64,000 bases of DNA from Acidisoma sp. L85 (GCF_009765865.1 NZ_LMUQ01000084.1:18395-82394); one strand, 5' to 3'. Counted from the stretch's first letter, positions 1-10,173 are shown. Program-made: numbers and translations. Notes: a model not told the origin generated them from the sequence alone.

Positions 1-695
1 GCCGCACCACTGTTCGGTTCCGGGGCGGCGGACACAAGCAGACTTACCGCATCGTCGATTTCAAGCGGCGCAAGTGGGATGTCGCGGCTCGCGTGGAGCG
101 GATCGAATATGATCCGAACCGCACCGCCTTCATCGCGCTGATCAAGTATGCCGATGGCGAGCTGGCCTATATCATCGCGCCGCAGCGCCTGTCGGTCGGC
201 GACAATGTGGTTGCCGGCCAGCGCGCGGATATCAAGCCCGGCAATGCGATGCCGCTGGCGGCGATCCCGGTTGGCACGATCATCCACAATATCGAGATGA
301 AGGAAGGCGCGGGCGCCAAGGTTGCCCGCTCGGCCGGAACCTTCGCCCAGCTCGTCGGCAAGGATGCGGGCTATGCCCAGGTCAAGCTGATGTCGGGCGA
401 GCTTCGCGTGGTTCGCGCTGAGTGCATGGCGACGATTGGTGCCGTGTCCAACGCCGACAACTCGAATATCCATATCGGCAAGGCGGGACGTTCCCGCTGG
501 CTCGGCCGCCGCCCGCATAACCGTGGCGTCGTGATGAACCCGGTCGATCATCCGCACGGCGGCGGCGAAGGTCGCACCTCGGGCGGTCGTCATCCGGTTA
601 CGCCTTGGGGCAAGCCGACCAAGGGTTACAAGACTCGCGTCAACAAGCGGACGGACAAGTTGATCATCCGCCGGCGCAACAAGAGCAAGGGCTGA
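1..695 (+). CDS. rplB: 50S ribosomal protein L2, 5' truncated by window edge
   Basis: The reading frame is open from base 3, so about 230 C-terminal residues are visible and the N-terminus lies outside the window. L2 binds 23S rRNA near the peptidyl transferase centre. The C-terminal signature [12 protein letters not shown] is present, including the conserved histidine of the family, followed by the basic tail [13 protein letters not shown]. It is the first visible gene of an S10/spc-type operon, and rpsS follows after 3 bases. Confidence 0.98.
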   Translation, partial: RTTVRFRGGGHKQTYRIVDFKRRKWDVAARVERIEYDPNRTAFIALIKYADGELAYIIAPQRLSVGDNVVAGQRADIKPGNAMPLAAIPVGTIIHNIEMKEGAGAKVARSAGTFAQLVGKDAGYAQVKLMSGELRVVRAECMATIGAVSNADNSNIHIGKAGRSRWLGRRPHNRGVVMNPVDHPHGGGEGRTSGGRHPVTPWGKPTKGYKTRVNKRTDKLIIRRRNKSKG

Positions 696-698
696 TTC

Positions 699-977
699 AT
701 GGCACGCTCCGTTTGGAAAGGCCCGTTCGTGGACGGGTACCTCCTGAACAAGGCCGAGACGTCACGCGCCTCTGGCCGCAACGAGATCATCAAGATCTGG
801 TCGCGCAGGTCGACGATTCTGCCGCAGTTCATCGGCCTCACCTTCGGGGTCTATAACGGGCACAAGTTCCTGCCCGTGGTGGTGAACGAGAATATGGTGG
901 GTCACAAATTCGGCGAGTTCTCGCCGACGCGGACCTTCACCGGCCATTCGGCGGACAAGAAGGCGAAGCGGGGCTGA
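699..977 (+). CDS. rpsS: 30S ribosomal protein S19
   Basis: The product is 92 residues, the normal family length. It starts with [13 protein letters not shown] and carries the S19 signature around [15 protein letters not shown] near the C-terminus. S19 sits in the head of the small subunit, in complex with S13. It lies between rplB and rplV with gaps of 3 bases on each side, so it is in one transcript with them. Confidence 0.98.
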   Translation: MARSVWKGPFVDGYLLNKAETSRASGRNEIIKIWSRRSTILPQFIGLTFGVYNGHKFLPVVVNENMVGHKFGEFSPTRTFTGHSADKKAKRG

Positions 978-980
978 TTC

Positions 981-1391
981 ATGAGCAAGCCAAAAACCCC
1001 TCGTAAGCTGGCTGAGACTGAAGCTCAGGCTCTGGTCAGCAATATCCGCGTGAGCCCGCGCAAGCTGAACCTGGTGGCGGGCATGATCCGCAACCAGCCG
1101 GCGGCGAAAGCTGTCGCGACGCTGACCTTCAGCAAGAAGCGGATCGCCCAGGATGTTCGCAAGGCACTGCAGAGCGCCATCGCGAATGCCGAGAACAATC
1201 ATCAGCTCGACGTCGATCGGCTGGTGGTGACGCGCGCCGAGGTTGGCCGCTCGATCGTCATGCGCCGCTTCCAGGCGCGCGGTCGCGGTCGCGCTTCCCG
1301 CGTCGAGAAGTGGTTCGCCCATCTCAGGATCGTCGTTGCCGAGCGGGCGCAGGAAGCGGCCGCGCCCGAGACTACGCAGGAGGCCGCGTAA
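981..1391 (+). CDS. rplV: 50S ribosomal protein L22
   Basis: The product is 136 residues. The family core ([16 protein letters not shown] N-terminus and the [13 protein letters not shown] hairpin that lines the peptide exit tunnel) is intact. About 20 extra residues rich in Ala and Glu form a C-terminal tail, common in alphaproteobacterial L22. The stop codon is one base before the rpsC start. Confidence 0.98.
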   Translation: MSKPKTPRKLAETEAQALVSNIRVSPRKLNLVAGMIRNQPAAKAVATLTFSKKRIAQDVRKALQSAIANAENNHQLDVDRLVVTRAEVGRSIVMRRFQARGRGRASRVEKWFAHLRIVVAERAQEAAAPETTQEAA

Positions 1392-1392
1392 C

Positions 1393-2070
1393 ATGGGTCA
1401 CAAAGTTAACCCGATTGGCTTGCGGCTTGGCATCAACCGCACCTGGGAGAGCCGCTGGTTCGCGAACCGCGACTACGCGAAGCTTCTCCATGAGGATCTG
1501 AAGCTCCGCCTGTTCCTGCGCCGCCGTTTGTCCGGCGCCGGCGTTTCCCGCGTGGTAATCGAGCGCCCGGCGAAGAAGCCGCGCGTCACGATCTATGCGG
1601 CGCGTCCCGGCGTCGTCATCGGAAAGAAGGGCCAGGACATCGAGGTCCTCCGCAAGGAACTGACTGCGATTGCCGGCGCCGAGGTCTCGCTGAACATCGT
1701 CGAGATCCGCAAGCCCGAGATCGACGCGACCTTGGTGGCCGAGAACATCGCCCAGCAGCTTGAGCGGCGGGTTGCTTTCCGCCGCGCCATGAAGCGTGCG
1801 GTGCAGTCCGCCATGCGCCTCGGCGCGCAGGGCATTCGCATCAATTGCGGTGGCCGCCTCGGCGGTGCCGAAATCGCGCGGATGGAGTGGTATCGCGAGG
1901 GCCGGGTGCCGTTGCACACGCTACGCGCGGATATCGATTACGGCGTCGCGACCGCCAAGACGACCTATGGCACTTGCGGGGTCAAGGTTTGGGTCTTCAA
2001 GGGCGAAATCCTGGCGCACGATCCCATGGCGCAGGACCGCAAGGCCGCCGAACAAGCGCCGCAGCGGTAG
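1393..2070 (+). CDS. rpsC: 30S ribosomal protein S3
   Basis: The product is 225 residues. I chose the ATG at 1393 because it gives the canonical [13 protein letters not shown] start; the frame is open further upstream but that part overlaps rplV. A KH domain with the GxxG loop ([12 protein letters not shown]) is at about residues 75-90, and the C-terminal S3 domain with [10 protein letters not shown] follows. S3 lies at the mRNA entry site of the 30S subunit. Confidence 0.98.
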   Translation: MGHKVNPIGLRLGINRTWESRWFANRDYAKLLHEDLKLRLFLRRRLSGAGVSRVVIERPAKKPRVTIYAARPGVVIGKKGQDIEVLRKELTAIAGAEVSLNIVEIRKPEIDATLVAENIAQQLERRVAFRRAMKRAVQSAMRLGAQGIRINCGGRLGGAEIARMEWYREGRVPLHTLRADIDYGVATAKTTYGTCGVKVWVFKGEILAHDPMAQDRKAAEQAPQR

Positions 2071-2086
2071 GACACGGAACAGGTTC

Positions 2087-2503
2087 ATGCTTTCTCCCAA
2101 GCGCACGAAATACCGCAAGGCGCATAAGGGCCGTATTCACGGTCTCGCCAAGGGTAACACGCAGCTCAACTTCGGCGCCTTCGGCCTCAAGGCCTTGGAG
2201 CCGGAGCGCATCACGGCTCGCCAGATCGAGGCGGCTCGCCGCGCGATCACCCGCGCCATGAAGCGCACGGGCCGCGTCTGGATCCGCATCTTTCCGGATG
2301 TGCCGGTGTCGCAGAAGCCGGCCGAAGTCCGCATGGGCTCCGGCAAGGGCAGCCCGGAATTCTGGGTCGCTCGCGTGAAGCCCGGCCGCATTATGTTCGA
2401 GATCGATGGCGTCTCCAACGAGATCGCGCAGATGGCGCTGACGCTCGGTGCGGCGAAGCTGCCGATCAAGACCAAGTTCGTCACCCGCATCGGAGAGGCG
2501 TGA
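2087..2503 (+). CDS. rplP: 50S ribosomal protein L16
   Basis: The product is 138 residues and starts [16 protein letters not shown], typical of L16, which helps shape the A-site region of the large subunit. The start at 2087 was chosen over upstream in-frame codons because of this conserved N-terminus and its position 16 bases after rpsC. The central [19 protein letters not shown] signature is present. Confidence 0.98.
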   Translation: MLSPKRTKYRKAHKGRIHGLAKGNTQLNFGAFGLKALEPERITARQIEAARRAITRAMKRTGRVWIRIFPDVPVSQKPAEVRMGSGKGSPEFWVARVKPGRIMFEIDGVSNEIAQMALTLGAAKLPIKTKFVTRIGEA

Positions 2504-2504
2504 G

Positions 2505-2714
2505 ATGAGCAAGGAAGCTACCGACACCCGGGCCAAGACCCCGGATGAGCTGACCGCCCGGCTGGTGGATTTACGCCGCGAGCAGTTCAACCTGCGTTTC
2601 CAGCGCGCGACGGGGCAGAACGACAGCGTTGCCCGCGTGAAAGTGGTCCGTCGCGAAATCGCGCGGGTCAAGACGATCATTTCGGAGCGCGGTCGCGCTT
2701 CGGCAAAAGCCTGA
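2505..2714 (+). CDS. rpmC: 50S ribosomal protein L29
   Basis: The product is 69 residues. The ATG at 2505 is one base after the rplP stop. The helical L29 core is seen in [20 protein letters not shown]29 lies at the exit of the nascent-peptide tunnel. Length and position in the operon are both normal. Confidence 0.97.
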   Translation: MSKEATDTRAKTPDELTARLVDLRREQFNLRFQRATGQNDSVARVKVVRREIARVKTIISERGRASAKA

Positions 2715-2727
2715 GGAGATAAGGGCG

Positions 2728-3006
2728 ATGTCTAGGCGCGTCCTATCGGGGCGAGTAGTGAGCGACAAGATGGACAAGACCTGTACGGTCCTGGTCGAGC
2801 GTCGCGTCATGCACCCGCTGTACAAGAAGTTCATTCGTCGTTCGAAGCGCTATGCCGCGCATGACGAGGAGAATGTCTGCAAGACCGGCGACCTGGTGCG
2901 GATCGAGGAATGCCCCCCGATCAGCAAGCGCAAGGCCTGGCAGGTGATCGAGCGCAACGGTGCGCTGCTTGGCGAGTTCGCCGAGCAGACCTCCGCGGCG
3001 GCGTGA
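2728..3006 (+). CDS. rpsQ: 30S ribosomal protein S17
   Basis: The product is 92 residues with an OB-fold S17 domain: [20 protein letters not shown] at the N-terminus and [18 protein letters not shown] near residues 56-73. A short Ala/Glu-rich tail follows. A GAGGAG-like site precedes the start. S17 is a primary 16S rRNA binder. Confidence 0.97.
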   Translation: MSRRVLSGRVVSDKMDKTCTVLVERRVMHPLYKKFIRRSKRYAAHDEENVCKTGDLVRIEECPPISKRKAWQVIERNGALLGEFAEQTSAAA

Positions 3007-3016
3007 GGAGAGTCCG

Positions 3017-3385
3017 ATGATCAGCGCTGAAAGCAACCTCGAGGTTGCGGATAATTCGGGCGCGCGCCGTGTGCAGTGCATCAAGGTGCTCGGCGGCTCC
3101 AAGCGTAAGACGGCATCGGTCGGCGACGTGATCGTGGTCTCCGTGAAGGATGCCATTCCGCGCGGCAAGGTGAAGAAGGGCGACGTGCACCAGGCGGTGA
3201 TCGTGCGCACGTCCTATCCGGTGCGTCGTTCGGACGGCAGCGCGATCCGCTTCGACCGCAATGCGGCGGTGCTGATCAACAAGCAGCTTGAGCCGATCGG
3301 CACGCGTATTTTCGGGCCGGTGGTGCGAGAGCTGCGGGCGCGGAAGTTCATGAAAATCATCAGCCTCGCGCCGGAGGTGCTGTAA
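3017..3385 (+). CDS. rplN: 50S ribosomal protein L14
   Basis: The product is 122 residues, the standard length. I chose the ATG at 3017, preceded by a GAGGAG site, because it gives [19 protein letters not shown], close to the family N-terminus. L14 forms intersubunit bridge B8 with 16S rRNA. rplX starts 2 bases after its stop. Confidence 0.98.
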   Translation: MISAESNLEVADNSGARRVQCIKVLGGSKRKTASVGDVIVVSVKDAIPRGKVKKGDVHQAVIVRTSYPVRRSDGSAIRFDRNAAVLINKQLEPIGTRIFGPVVRELRARKFMKIISLAPEVL

Positions 3386-3387
3386 TC

Positions 3388-3705
3388 ATGGCCGCGCGTA
3401 TCCGTAAGGATGACGAGGTTCTCGTCATCGCAGGCTCGGATAAGGGTAGCCGCGGTAAGGTGCTGCGGGTGATCCCGAAGCTCAATCGCGCTGTGGTGCA
3501 GGGCGTGGCGCTTGCCACGAAGCATCAGAAGCCATCGGGCCCGAATCAGGGCGGAAAGGTATCCCAGGAGCGGGCGATCGATCTGTCGAACCTGGCGCTG
3601 ATCGATCCGAAGACGGGTCAGAAGACCAAGGTGTCGTTCCGCGTTCTGGAAGGTGGGGACAAGGTCCGCATCGCCCGGAAGACCGGCGCGGTCATCGAGA
3701 GCTGA
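3388..3705 (+). CDS. rplX: 50S ribosomal protein L24
   Basis: The product is 105 residues with an N-terminal KOW motif ([21 protein letters not shown], about residues 8-28). L24 starts assembly of the large subunit. Position between rplN and rplE is canonical. Confidence 0.98.
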   Translation: MAARIRKDDEVLVIAGSDKGSRGKVLRVIPKLNRAVVQGVALATKHQKPSGPNQGGKVSQERAIDLSNLALIDPKTGQKTKVSFRVLEGGDKVRIARKTGAVIES

Positions 3706-3715
3706 GGAGGCAGAG

Positions 3716-4273
3716 GTGAGCGAAACACAGGCTAAGCCGCGCCTCCAGGCGCTGTATGAATCCGAGATGCGCGATGCGCTCCGCAAGGAGTTCAGCTACG
3801 GCAATGTCATGGAAGTGCCGCGGCTGCAGAAGATCGTGATCAACATGGGCGTGGGCGAGGCGGCGGCGGACCAGAAGAAGCTGGATGCCGCGGTGTCCGA
3901 GCTGACGCTGATCAGCGGGCAGCGCCCGGTGAAGACGGTGGCCAAGAAGGCGATCGCCGGCTTCAAGATCCGCAAGGGTCTGCCGATCGGCTGCAAGGTC
4001 ACACTGCGTCAGGCGCGGATGTACGAGTTCCTTGACCGTCTGGTGACGATCGCGCTGCCTCGCGTGCGGGATTTTCGCGGCATCACCGGCAAGGGTTTCG
4101 ACGGGCGCGGCAACTTCGCCATGGGCCTGAAGGAACAGATCATCTTCCCGGAGATCGTCTACGACAAGGTCGAGTCGATCCGCGGCATGGACATCGTATT
4201 CGTGACGAATGCGAAGACCGATGCGGAAGCGAAGGCCCTTCTCAAGGGCTTCTCGATCCCCTTCGCCAACTGA
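3716..4273 (+). CDS. rplE: 50S ribosomal protein L5
   Basis: The product is 185 residues from a GTG start at 3716. The start follows a GAGGAGG site by 5 bases and gives a length close to the usual 179-185. Upstream in-frame codons would overlap rplX and extend far beyond the family. The core [16 protein letters not shown] and [12 protein letters not shown] are conserved. L5 binds 5S rRNA and contacts the P-site tRNA. Confidence 0.97.
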   Translation: MSETQAKPRLQALYESEMRDALRKEFSYGNVMEVPRLQKIVINMGVGEAAADQKKLDAAVSELTLISGQRPVKTVAKKAIAGFKIRKGLPIGCKVTLRQARMYEFLDRLVTIALPRVRDFRGITGKGFDGRGNFAMGLKEQIIFPEIVYDKVESIRGMDIVFVTNAKTDAEAKALLKGFSIPFAN

Positions 4274-4350
4274 GCTTAACGAGACGCGTTTAGGAAAACC
4301 GCGGCCACGCCTTGCGCGACGGCCGATAGGTTCCGGAGGATATAGACAGG

Positions 4351-4656
4351 ATGGCCAAAACTTCCCAGGTCAACCGCAACGCGAAGCGCCAGGCTATGGT
4401 GATTCGCGACAAGTCCAAGCGGGCTGCCCTTAAGTCGATCTTGAAGGACCGCGAGGTCCCGGTCGAAGAGCGTTTCGAGGCCTCGGTGCGTCTTGCACAG
4501 TTGCCGCGCAACGGTTCGCGGACTCGCGTGCGCTTGCGTTGCGAGCTGACCGGACGTTCGCGCGGAAATTATCGCAAGTTCCGCCTTTGCCGCATCGCTT
4601 TGCGCGACCTCGCCAGCTCGGGTCAGATCCCGGGCATGGTGAAGGCCAGCTGGTAG
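4351..4656 (+). CDS. rpsN: 30S ribosomal protein S14, zinc-free type
   Basis: The product is 101 residues, the length of the long, zinc-independent S14 type. No CxxC pairs are present. The C-terminal signature [15 protein letters not shown] is intact. A GGAGGAT site precedes the ATG. The 77-base gap after rplE is the largest within the ribosomal operon and holds no other gene. Confidence 0.97.
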   Translation: MAKTSQVNRNAKRQAMVIRDKSKRAALKSILKDREVPVEERFEASVRLAQLPRNGSRTRVRLRCELTGRSRGNYRKFRLCRIALRDLASSGQIPGMVKASW

Positions 4657-4667
4657 GGGGATCAACG

Positions 4668-5066
4668 ATGTCGATGTCCGATCCCTTAGGGGATATGCTT
4701 ACCCGCATCCGCAATGCGCAGCGGGCGAACCACGCGGTTTGCGTGGCGCCTGCTTCGCAGCTGCGAGCCAATGTGCTGAACGTGTTGCAGCGTGAAGGCT
4801 TCATCCGCGGCTTTTCCAGTGAGGAATTGCGGCCCGGCCTGGCGCAGCTTCGCATCGAGCTGAAATACAATGAGGGGCAGCCGGTGATCAAAGAGATCAC
4901 CCGCGTCTCCCGCCCCGGCCGCCGCGTCTACTCGAAGATCCGCGAGTTGCCGCGTGTCTATAGCGGCCTCGGCGTGTCGATTTTATCGACGCCGCGCGGG
5001 GTGTTGAGCGACCAGGAGGCCCGCGCCGCCAATGTTGGCGGCGAAGTCCTCTGCCGGGTCTTCTGA
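4668..5066 (+). CDS. rpsH: 30S ribosomal protein S8
   Basis: The product is 132 residues, starting [18 protein letters not shown] at the ATG at 4668. The C-terminal [18 protein letters not shown] matches the S8 signature. In enterobacteria S8 represses the spc operon by binding near the rplE mRNA; I cannot confirm such a site here. Confidence 0.97.
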   Translation: MSMSDPLGDMLTRIRNAQRANHAVCVAPASQLRANVLNVLQREGFIRGFSSEELRPGLAQLRIELKYNEGQPVIKEITRVSRPGRRVYSKIRELPRVYSGLGVSILSTPRGVLSDQEARAANVGGEVLCRVF

Positions 5067-5079
5067 GGGGGCTGGATCA

Positions 5080-5613
5080 ATGTCACGCGTAGGCAAATAT
5101 CCGGTCGAGATCCCGAAGGGCGTCGAGGTCAACGTCGTCAATGGCATCCTCATCGCCAAGGGCAAGCTCGGCGAGCAGCGGCTGACTTTGACCGAACTGG
5201 TCGATGTCACAGTCGAGGACGGCAAGGTTTCGGTCGCCCCGCGGTCGAAGGAAGCGCCGTCGCGCATGATGTGGGGCACCACGCGCTCCCTCATCGCGAA
5301 TGTGCTGAAGGGCGTCTCCACCGGCTTCGAAGTCGGAATGGAGATCACCGGCACCGGTTACCGGGCGTCGGTGCAGGGCAAGAACCTGGTCATGAACCTC
5401 GGCTTCTCGCATGACGTCGTGTTTCCGGTTCCTGAGGGGATCAGCATCAACTGCCCGCGCCCGATCGAAATCAGGGTCAAGGGCATGGACAAGCGGCAGG
5501 TCGGCCAGGTGGCTTCGGAAATCCGTGGATGGCGCCCCCCGGAGCCCTACAAGGGCAAGGGCGTGCGCTACCTGACCGAAACCATCCGCCGCAAGGAAGG
5601 CAAGAAGAAGTAA
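5080..5613 (+). CDS. rplF: 50S ribosomal protein L6
   Basis: The product is 177 residues with two L6 repeats. The start [15 protein letters not shown] at 5080 is canonical. The C-terminal signature [24 protein letters not shown] is present. Its TAA stop overlaps the rplR ATG by one base (TAATG), consistent with translational coupling. Confidence 0.98.
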   Translation: MSRVGKYPVEIPKGVEVNVVNGILIAKGKLGEQRLTLTELVDVTVEDGKVSVAPRSKEAPSRMMWGTTRSLIANVLKGVSTGFEVGMEITGTGYRASVQGKNLVMNLGFSHDVVFPVPEGISINCPRPIEIRVKGMDKRQVGQVASEIRGWRPPEPYKGKGVRYLTETIRRKEGKKK

Positions 5614-5975
5614 TGAGCGCGAACCAGGATCTCCGGCAGCGCCGGCGGGAACGTCTGCGCTACCAGCTTCGCCAGAAGTCCGGTGGCCGGTTGCGGCTTT
5701 CGGTGTTTCGCTCCGGCAAGCACATCTATGCCCAGGTCATCGACGATGTGGCCGGCCGCACTTTGGCCGCCGCATCCAGCCTGGACAAGGATCTGAAGGC
5801 CGGGCTGAAGACGGGCGCGGACAAGGACGCGGCGGCGGCGGTCGGCAAACTCGTCGCCGAGCGCGCGGTGGCGGCTGGCGTGAAGGAAGTGGTCTTCGAC
5901 CGCGGCGCCTATTTGTATCACGGGCGCGTCAAGGCGCTGGCGGAGGCTGCCCGCGAGGGCGGCCTGGCCTTCTGA
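5613..5975 (+). CDS. rplR: 50S ribosomal protein L18
   Basis: The product is 120 residues. It has the basic N-terminus ([15 protein letters not shown]), the core [18 protein letters not shown], and the C-terminal [27 protein letters not shown] signature split across its end. L18 carries 5S rRNA into the large subunit with L5. Confidence 0.98.
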   Translation: MSANQDLRQRRRERLRYQLRQKSGGRLRLSVFRSGKHIYAQVIDDVAGRTLAAASSLDKDLKAGLKTGADKDAAAAVGKLVAERAVAAGVKEVVFDRGAYLYHGRVKALAEAAREGGLAF

Positions 5976-5986
5976 GGGATTTGTAG

Positions 5987-6559
5987 ATGGCACGGGAAGC
6001 AAGGGACAGCGGCCGCGGCGGACAGCGCGACCGTGACCATAGCGACGAGTTCATCGACAAGCTGGTCACCATCAACCGCGTGGCCAAGGTGGTGAAGGGC
6101 GGCCGTCGTTTCGCATTCGCAGCCTTGGTGGTGGTGGGTGACCAGAAGGGCCGCGTTGGCTTCGGCGCCGGTAAGGCGCGTGAAGTGCCCGAGGCGATCC
6201 GCAAGGCGACCGAGCGGGCCAAGCGCGGCCTGATCCGGGTGCCGATGAAGGAAGGCCGCACGCTGCATCATGACGCGCTCGGCCACTACGGCGCGGGCAA
6301 GGTCATCCTGCGCGCCGCACCGGCCGGCACCGGCATCATCGCCGGCGGCCCAATGCGCGCCGTGCTGGAGACTTTGGGGATCGGCGATGTCGTCGCGAAA
6401 TCGATGGGCAGCCGCAACCCGCATAACATGATCAAGGCGACCTTCGACGCCCTGCAGAACTGCGCGAGCCCCCGCTCGGTCGCGTCGCGCCGCGGCAAGA
6501 AGGTCAATGACATCCTGGGCAAGCGCGATGCCCCGGCGGAGGCAGCGGATGCCGCTTGA
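5987..6559 (+). CDS. rpsE: 30S ribosomal protein S5
   Basis: The product is 190 residues, slightly longer than enterobacterial S5 because of a charged N-terminal stretch and a short Ala-rich C-terminal tail. The dsRNA-binding-like N-domain ([21 protein letters not shown]) and the C-domain ([17 protein letters not shown]) are intact. S5 acts in decoding fidelity. Its end overlaps rpmD by 11 bases. Confidence 0.98.
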   Translation: MAREARDSGRGGQRDRDHSDEFIDKLVTINRVAKVVKGGRRFAFAALVVVGDQKGRVGFGAGKAREVPEAIRKATERAKRGLIRVPMKEGRTLHHDALGHYGAGKVILRAAPAGTGIIAGGPMRAVLETLGIGDVVAKSMGSRNPHNMIKATFDALQNCASPRSVASRRGKKVNDILGKRDAPAEAADAA

Positions 6560-6743
6560 GAAACCCCGCGTGAAGGTCACGCAGATCACCTCCGGCAATG
6601 GGCAGAAGCCCGGCCAGCAGGCGACCTTGATCGGTCTCGGCCTCAACAAGATCGGCCGCACGCGTGAGGTGGAAGACACCCCCTCGACGCGCGGCATGAT
6701 CCGCAAGGTTGCTCATCTCATTCGTGTCGAGGAGCGGTCCTGA
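6549..6743 (+). CDS. rpmD: 50S ribosomal protein L30
   Basis: The product is 64 residues, starting [16 protein letters not shown] at 6549 inside the end of rpsE in another frame. The L30 core [27 protein letters not shown] matches the family over residues 24-50. The overlap suggests coupled translation. Confidence 0.96.
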   Translation: MPLEKPRVKVTQITSGNGQKPGQQATLIGLGLNKIGRTREVEDTPSTRGMIRKVAHLIRVEERS

Positions 6744-6770
6744 CCTGATCGGGGCCAAGGATAGCAGACG

Positions 6771-7250
6771 ATGAAGCTCAACGAACTGCGCGATAACAAG
6801 GGTGCGCGGCCCACTTCCAAGCGGCTTGGCCGTGGCATTGGCTCGGGCAAGGGCAAGACCTCCGGCAAGGGCGTCAAGGGCCAGAAGGCGCGTGAGGGCG
6901 TGAGCCTGAACGGCTTCGAGGGCGGCCAGCTGCCGATCTACCGGCGGCTACCCAAGCGCGGCTTCCGCAATGTGTCGCGCAAGCAGTTCTCGCCGATCAA
7001 TCTGGACACGCTGGAGAAGGCCCTGGCGGACGGCAAGATCGACGCTGGCCAGACCATCACCGAGGCCAGTCTGCGCGCGGCCGGGCTGATCGGCCATAAC
7101 AAGACGGACGGTGTTCGTCTGCTGGCTCGTGGCGAGATCACTCGCGCGGTGACAATCGCGGTCAACGGCGCTTCGGCGACCGCGGTGGCCGCCATCGAGA
7201 AGGCGGGCGGCAAGGTAGAGCTGCCGGCAGAGAAGACCGCCGCGGCTTAG
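6771..7250 (+). CDS. rplO: 50S ribosomal protein L15
   Basis: The product is 159 residues with the glycine-rich, basic N-terminus ([18 protein letters not shown]) and [18 protein letters not shown]. In most proteobacteria secY follows rplO directly. Here a hairpin terminator and an unrelated acyltransferase follow, so this is the last ribosomal gene of the visible operon. Confidence 0.98.
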   Translation: MKLNELRDNKGARPTSKRLGRGIGSGKGKTSGKGVKGQKAREGVSLNGFEGGQLPIYRRLPKRGFRNVSRKQFSPINLDTLEKALADGKIDAGQTITEASLRAAGLIGHNKTDGVRLLARGEITRAVTIAVNGASATAVAAIEKAGGKVELPAEKTAAA

Positions 7251-7353
7251 GCTGCGCGCGCTTCACCGGAGGCGCCGATCCAGTCACGCCGGCTAGGCCA
7301 GGTAACGGCCTAGAAACGGTGTGGATGTCGTCAGGCATCTCGTCGAATTCATA

Positions 7354-7385
7354 AAGGGCGGCCTGTCGCATGACTGGCCGCCCTT
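7354..7385 (+). terminator. Hairpin terminator closing the ribosomal operon
   Basis: AAGGGCGGCC at 7354-7363 is the exact reverse complement of GGCCGCCCTT at 7376-7385, giving a 10 bp stem with a 12-base loop. CGTTTCTT follows. It starts about 100 bases after the rplO stop and before the next gene. Confidence 0.85.
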
Positions 7386-7444
7386 CGTTTCTTGCGGGAT
7401 GATTTAGATTGACCCGCGCGGCGGCGGCGTAGCAAAGCACCGCC

Positions 7445-8530
7445 ATGCGCCAGGAAAGCTTTTCTTTGACCTCGATCCGCGGATTCGCGGCGCTCTGGGT
7501 CTTCGGTCATCACCTCGATCTGATGCTTGGCGTGATGGGCTATCCGCTTTACGGCCCGGCGTTGAAGCCGGGCTATGTCTCGGTCGATATCTTCTTCATT
7601 CTCAGCGGCTTCATTCTGACCACGGTCTATCGCGGTCTCGAATGGCGTGGCGTTGGCCGCTTCCTGACCCGGCGCGTCTTCCGGGTCTATCCGATGCATC
7701 TATTCGTGCTTGGCGCCATGCTGGTGCTTTGGCTCGACCTCTATCTCAGACATGGGGTGCATGACCCGACACAGGAGTTGCGGTGGCTGCCGCTCCAGGC
7801 GCTGATGCTCCAGCCCTTTTTCTACCATCAGCTCATGTGGAACGCGGTGAGTTGGTCGGTCGCGGTCGAGCTGGTGTGCTACATCGTCTTTCCGCTGGTG
7901 ATCATGCGGATGCGCCATGCGCCGATGTGGCTGCTGAGCCTGGCGATCCTGGTTCTGGCCCGGCTCGAAATCCATTTGCAGAATTATGATGTGGTGATCT
8001 GGGGTTGGGGGGCGGTGTTTCGCGGCTTGGTCGGATTCGGCCTCGGGCTCGCGATCCGGCTGGTGAGCGAGAAGTTCACGACGCCCTCCCGCGCAGTCGC
8101 GAGCGTGATCGAGCTTGTGGCCCTCGCGGGCATCGTCGCCTCGGTCGCCACCCAGCATGTGCCTTACGTGCCGCTCTTTGCCGCGATGCTGATCGTCGCT
8201 CTGTCCTGGGAGGCCGGGGTGGTCGCCTGGGTGCTGGGCTTCGGGGTGTGTTTCTGGCTCGGGCGGATTTCCTTCTCGGTTTATCTGCTGCATGCCGAGG
8301 CGATCGGCCAGATATGGTCGCGCTTCCCGCCGAGCCGGCTGCCCTTCTCGCATAGGGTGGACGGTATCGTGTGGTCGCTCATGACGGTCTGCATCGTCTT
8401 GGCGGTAGCCACCGTGACGTGGCGCCTGGTGGAGGAGCCTTGCCGGCGCTGGGGCGGCCGAATCGGGCGCAGGGTCCAGGCGGCGACGGTTCACGCCGTG
8501 CCAGCCTCCGCGCCGGCCGGTGCGGATTGA
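7445..8530 (+). CDS. Acyltransferase 3 family membrane protein
   Basis: The product is 361 residues with about ten hydrophobic segments. The N-terminus SIRGFAALWVFGHHLD has the Arg-x10-His pattern of the acyltransferase 3 (OafA/NodX) family, and VDIFFILSGFILT at about residues 52-64 is a second family hallmark. Members transfer acyl groups to sugars of LPS, exopolysaccharide or other envelope glycans. The substrate here is unknown and no sugar genes adjoin it. It stands alone behind the ribosomal operon. Confidence 0.88.
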   Translation: MRQESFSLTSIRGFAALWVFGHHLDLMLGVMGYPLYGPALKPGYVSVDIFFILSGFILTTVYRGLEWRGVGRFLTRRVFRVYPMHLFVLGAMLVLWLDLYLRHGVHDPTQELRWLPLQALMLQPFFYHQLMWNAVSWSVAVELVCYIVFPLVIMRMRHAPMWLLSLAILVLARLEIHLQNYDVVIWGWGAVFRGLVGFGLGLAIRLVSEKFTTPSRAVASVIELVALAGIVASVATQHVPYVPLFAAMLIVALSWEAGVVAWVLGFGVCFWLGRISFSVYLLHAEAIGQIWSRFPPSRLPFSHRVDGIVWSLMTVCIVLAVATVTWRLVEEPCRRWGGRIGRRVQAATVHAVPASAPAGAD

Positions 8531-8533
8531 GGA

Positions 8534-9091
8534 TCAGCGAAGGGCGGCGCGCTGGGTGACCTGCCCTCTCGGCGGCAGATAGGTCACGGCATCGCCGGTC
8601 CGAACCTCGCCTTCGCACTCAACGATGCCCACCAGCCCCCGGCGGCCTATCGCTGCCTTGGGGAATAGTGCTGCCAGTCGCGGCCGCCCATGCGCCGCAG
8701 CGAGTTTCTCGGCGGGGAAGCGGCAAGGCGCGTTTTGCTCGGTCACGAAGATCGTCGCGCCGGACGGGAACCGCAGCCGTGTTGCCGAGGGCAGCAAGCT
8801 GAGGCCGGGGGCTTCCGACAAGACGAGATTGGCGCCCAGCAACTCGGGCTGAACAACGGGAATATCCATCGCCCGGGCGACCTCGGCGCATTCCTCGACC
8901 GAAAGGAGAGAGATCTGCCGGGTATTGGCGATCGCGGTGCCGCGCTTGTGCCACGGCGTCCGCGCATCCGCCGCGCGCATAGGCCCCGCATGGCGGTCTC
9001 CGGCGATGCCCGTCAGGGTCAGGCACAGCGTCTCGACCCGGCGACTGACGAAGTCAGCACCGTCGGCGATGAGGAGCGTGGCGACCTGCAT
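8534..9091 (-). CDS. MOSC domain-containing protein
   Basis: The product is 185 residues. The MOSC (molybdenum cofactor sulfurase C-terminal) fold is suggested by LTGIAGDRHAG near the N-terminus, ISLLSVEE, and the conserved cysteine in EQNAPCRFP. Members bind or move sulfur or pyranopterin-metal groups, for example in N-hydroxylated base reduction. A GGAGG site lies 7 bases before the ATG. It is convergent with the acyltransferase and divergent from the GntR regulator. The substrate is unknown. Confidence 0.85.
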   Translation of the reverse strand: MQVATLLIADGADFVSRRVETLCLTLTGIAGDRHAGPMRAADARTPWHKRGTAIANTRQISLLSVEECAEVARAMDIPVVQPELLGANLVLSEAPGLSLLPSATRLRFPSGATIFVTEQNAPCRFPAEKLAAAHGRPRLAALFPKAAIGRRGLVGIVECEGEVRTGDAVTYLPPRGQVTQRAALR

Positions 9092-9270
9092 GACGTAGCC
9101 TCCGGCGACAGCGCTTAGGCGTCAAGCCGGTTGGGGAATGCGCGATGAGCGGCCTCGAGACCCTCGACGGTTGTGAGCGGGAGCCGATTCTTCCGAGCCT
9201 GGGCTTCACGGATGGCGCGCCGTGTTTACGATGGTGACTTTGGGGCAAGGGCGGCTTAAGCAAGCGGGTA

Positions 9271-10095
9271 ATGTCTGACAATAAAGTTCACGTCAAAAGA
9301 CCGCGGACCGCGCGGCGTGCCGCCGGTTTAGGGAGCGCCACCAACCGAAGCGACGACGTGGCGGAGACGATCGGCCGTCGCATCGTAGGCGGCCAGACGC
9401 CTTCGGGCTCGACCCTGCCGCCGGAGCTGGAGCTTTGCGCCAGCCTGGGGGTCTCGCGCGCCGCGTTGCGCGAGGGGTTCAGGCTGCTGGCGGCGAAGGG
9501 CATGATCGTCGGGCGTCGCAAGCTCGGCACCATCGTGCGCCCGCTGGCGGACTGGAACATGCTCGATGCCTCGGTGCTCGCCTGGCATCTCGAGCAGGAG
9601 CCGTCCGAGGTTTACATCAACGGGCTGTTCGAGGCGCGCATGGTCGTCGAGCCCTCGGCCGCTGCCCTGGCCGCGCGCCGCGCGACGTCGGAGGAGGTAG
9701 CGCGGATCGCGGCCGCCTATCACGACATGGCGGTGGCTCAGGCGGCGGCGATGGATCGGGTGCCGCGCGACAGCGAGGATCATGACGAGACGGCGCGCAC
9801 GGTCGCCGCGGATTTGCGATTCCACCAGGCGGTTCTGGCGGCGACGGGCAATTACTTTCTGTCGTCCTTCGTGGCGCTCATCGGTTCCTCGCTGAGAGCA
9901 TCGTTCAGGCTCAACTGGCTCACGCAGTCCTCGGCGCCGGAATTGTCGCTGGGGCGGCACGAGGCGGTCTTGGAGGCGATCCGTGCGCGGTCGGAGGATG
10001 GCGCGCGAGAAGCGATGCAGGTGCTGCTCGACACCGCGGCGGAGGATGCGCGGCAGGCACTGGTGAAGGCGCGGCCTGCGGTCGGTGTTTCGTGA
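9271..10095 (+). CDS. GntR-family transcriptional regulator with FCD domain (FadR type)
   Basis: The product is 274 residues. A winged helix-turn-helix is at about residues 27-95, with PPELELCASLGVSRAALREGFRLLAAKG typical of GntR (given here as the span 50-77). The FCD ligand domain follows, with conserved acidic and His positions (EARMVVEP, FHQAVLAATGN, RHEAVLEAI). The pattern resembles DgoR/ExuR-like sugar-acid regulators. No metabolic gene adjoins it, so the effector cannot be named. The 40-residue N-terminal basic extension could mean a later start. Confidence 0.85.
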   Translation: MSDNKVHVKRPRTARRAAGLGSATNRSDDVAETIGRRIVGGQTPSGSTLPPELELCASLGVSRAALREGFRLLAAKGMIVGRRKLGTIVRPLADWNMLDASVLAWHLEQEPSEVYINGLFEARMVVEPSAAALAARRATSEEVARIAAAYHDMAVAQAAAMDRVPRDSEDHDETARTVAADLRFHQAVLAATGNYFLSSFVALIGSSLRASFRLNWLTQSSAPELSLGRHEAVLEAIRARSEDGAREAMQVLLDTAAEDARQALVKARPAVGVS

Positions 10096-10173
10096 TTGAG
10101 TGGCGGCGGGCGCTGTGGATGGGTAGCCCATCTACAGTCTGGGATCCGGCTTAGTTTTGACGAAAGAGTGCCG

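Noticed and set aside
762..1394. Long minus-strand open frame across rpsS and rplV
   Set aside because: It lies entirely over well-supported ribosomal genes. Open antisense frames are expected at this GC content.
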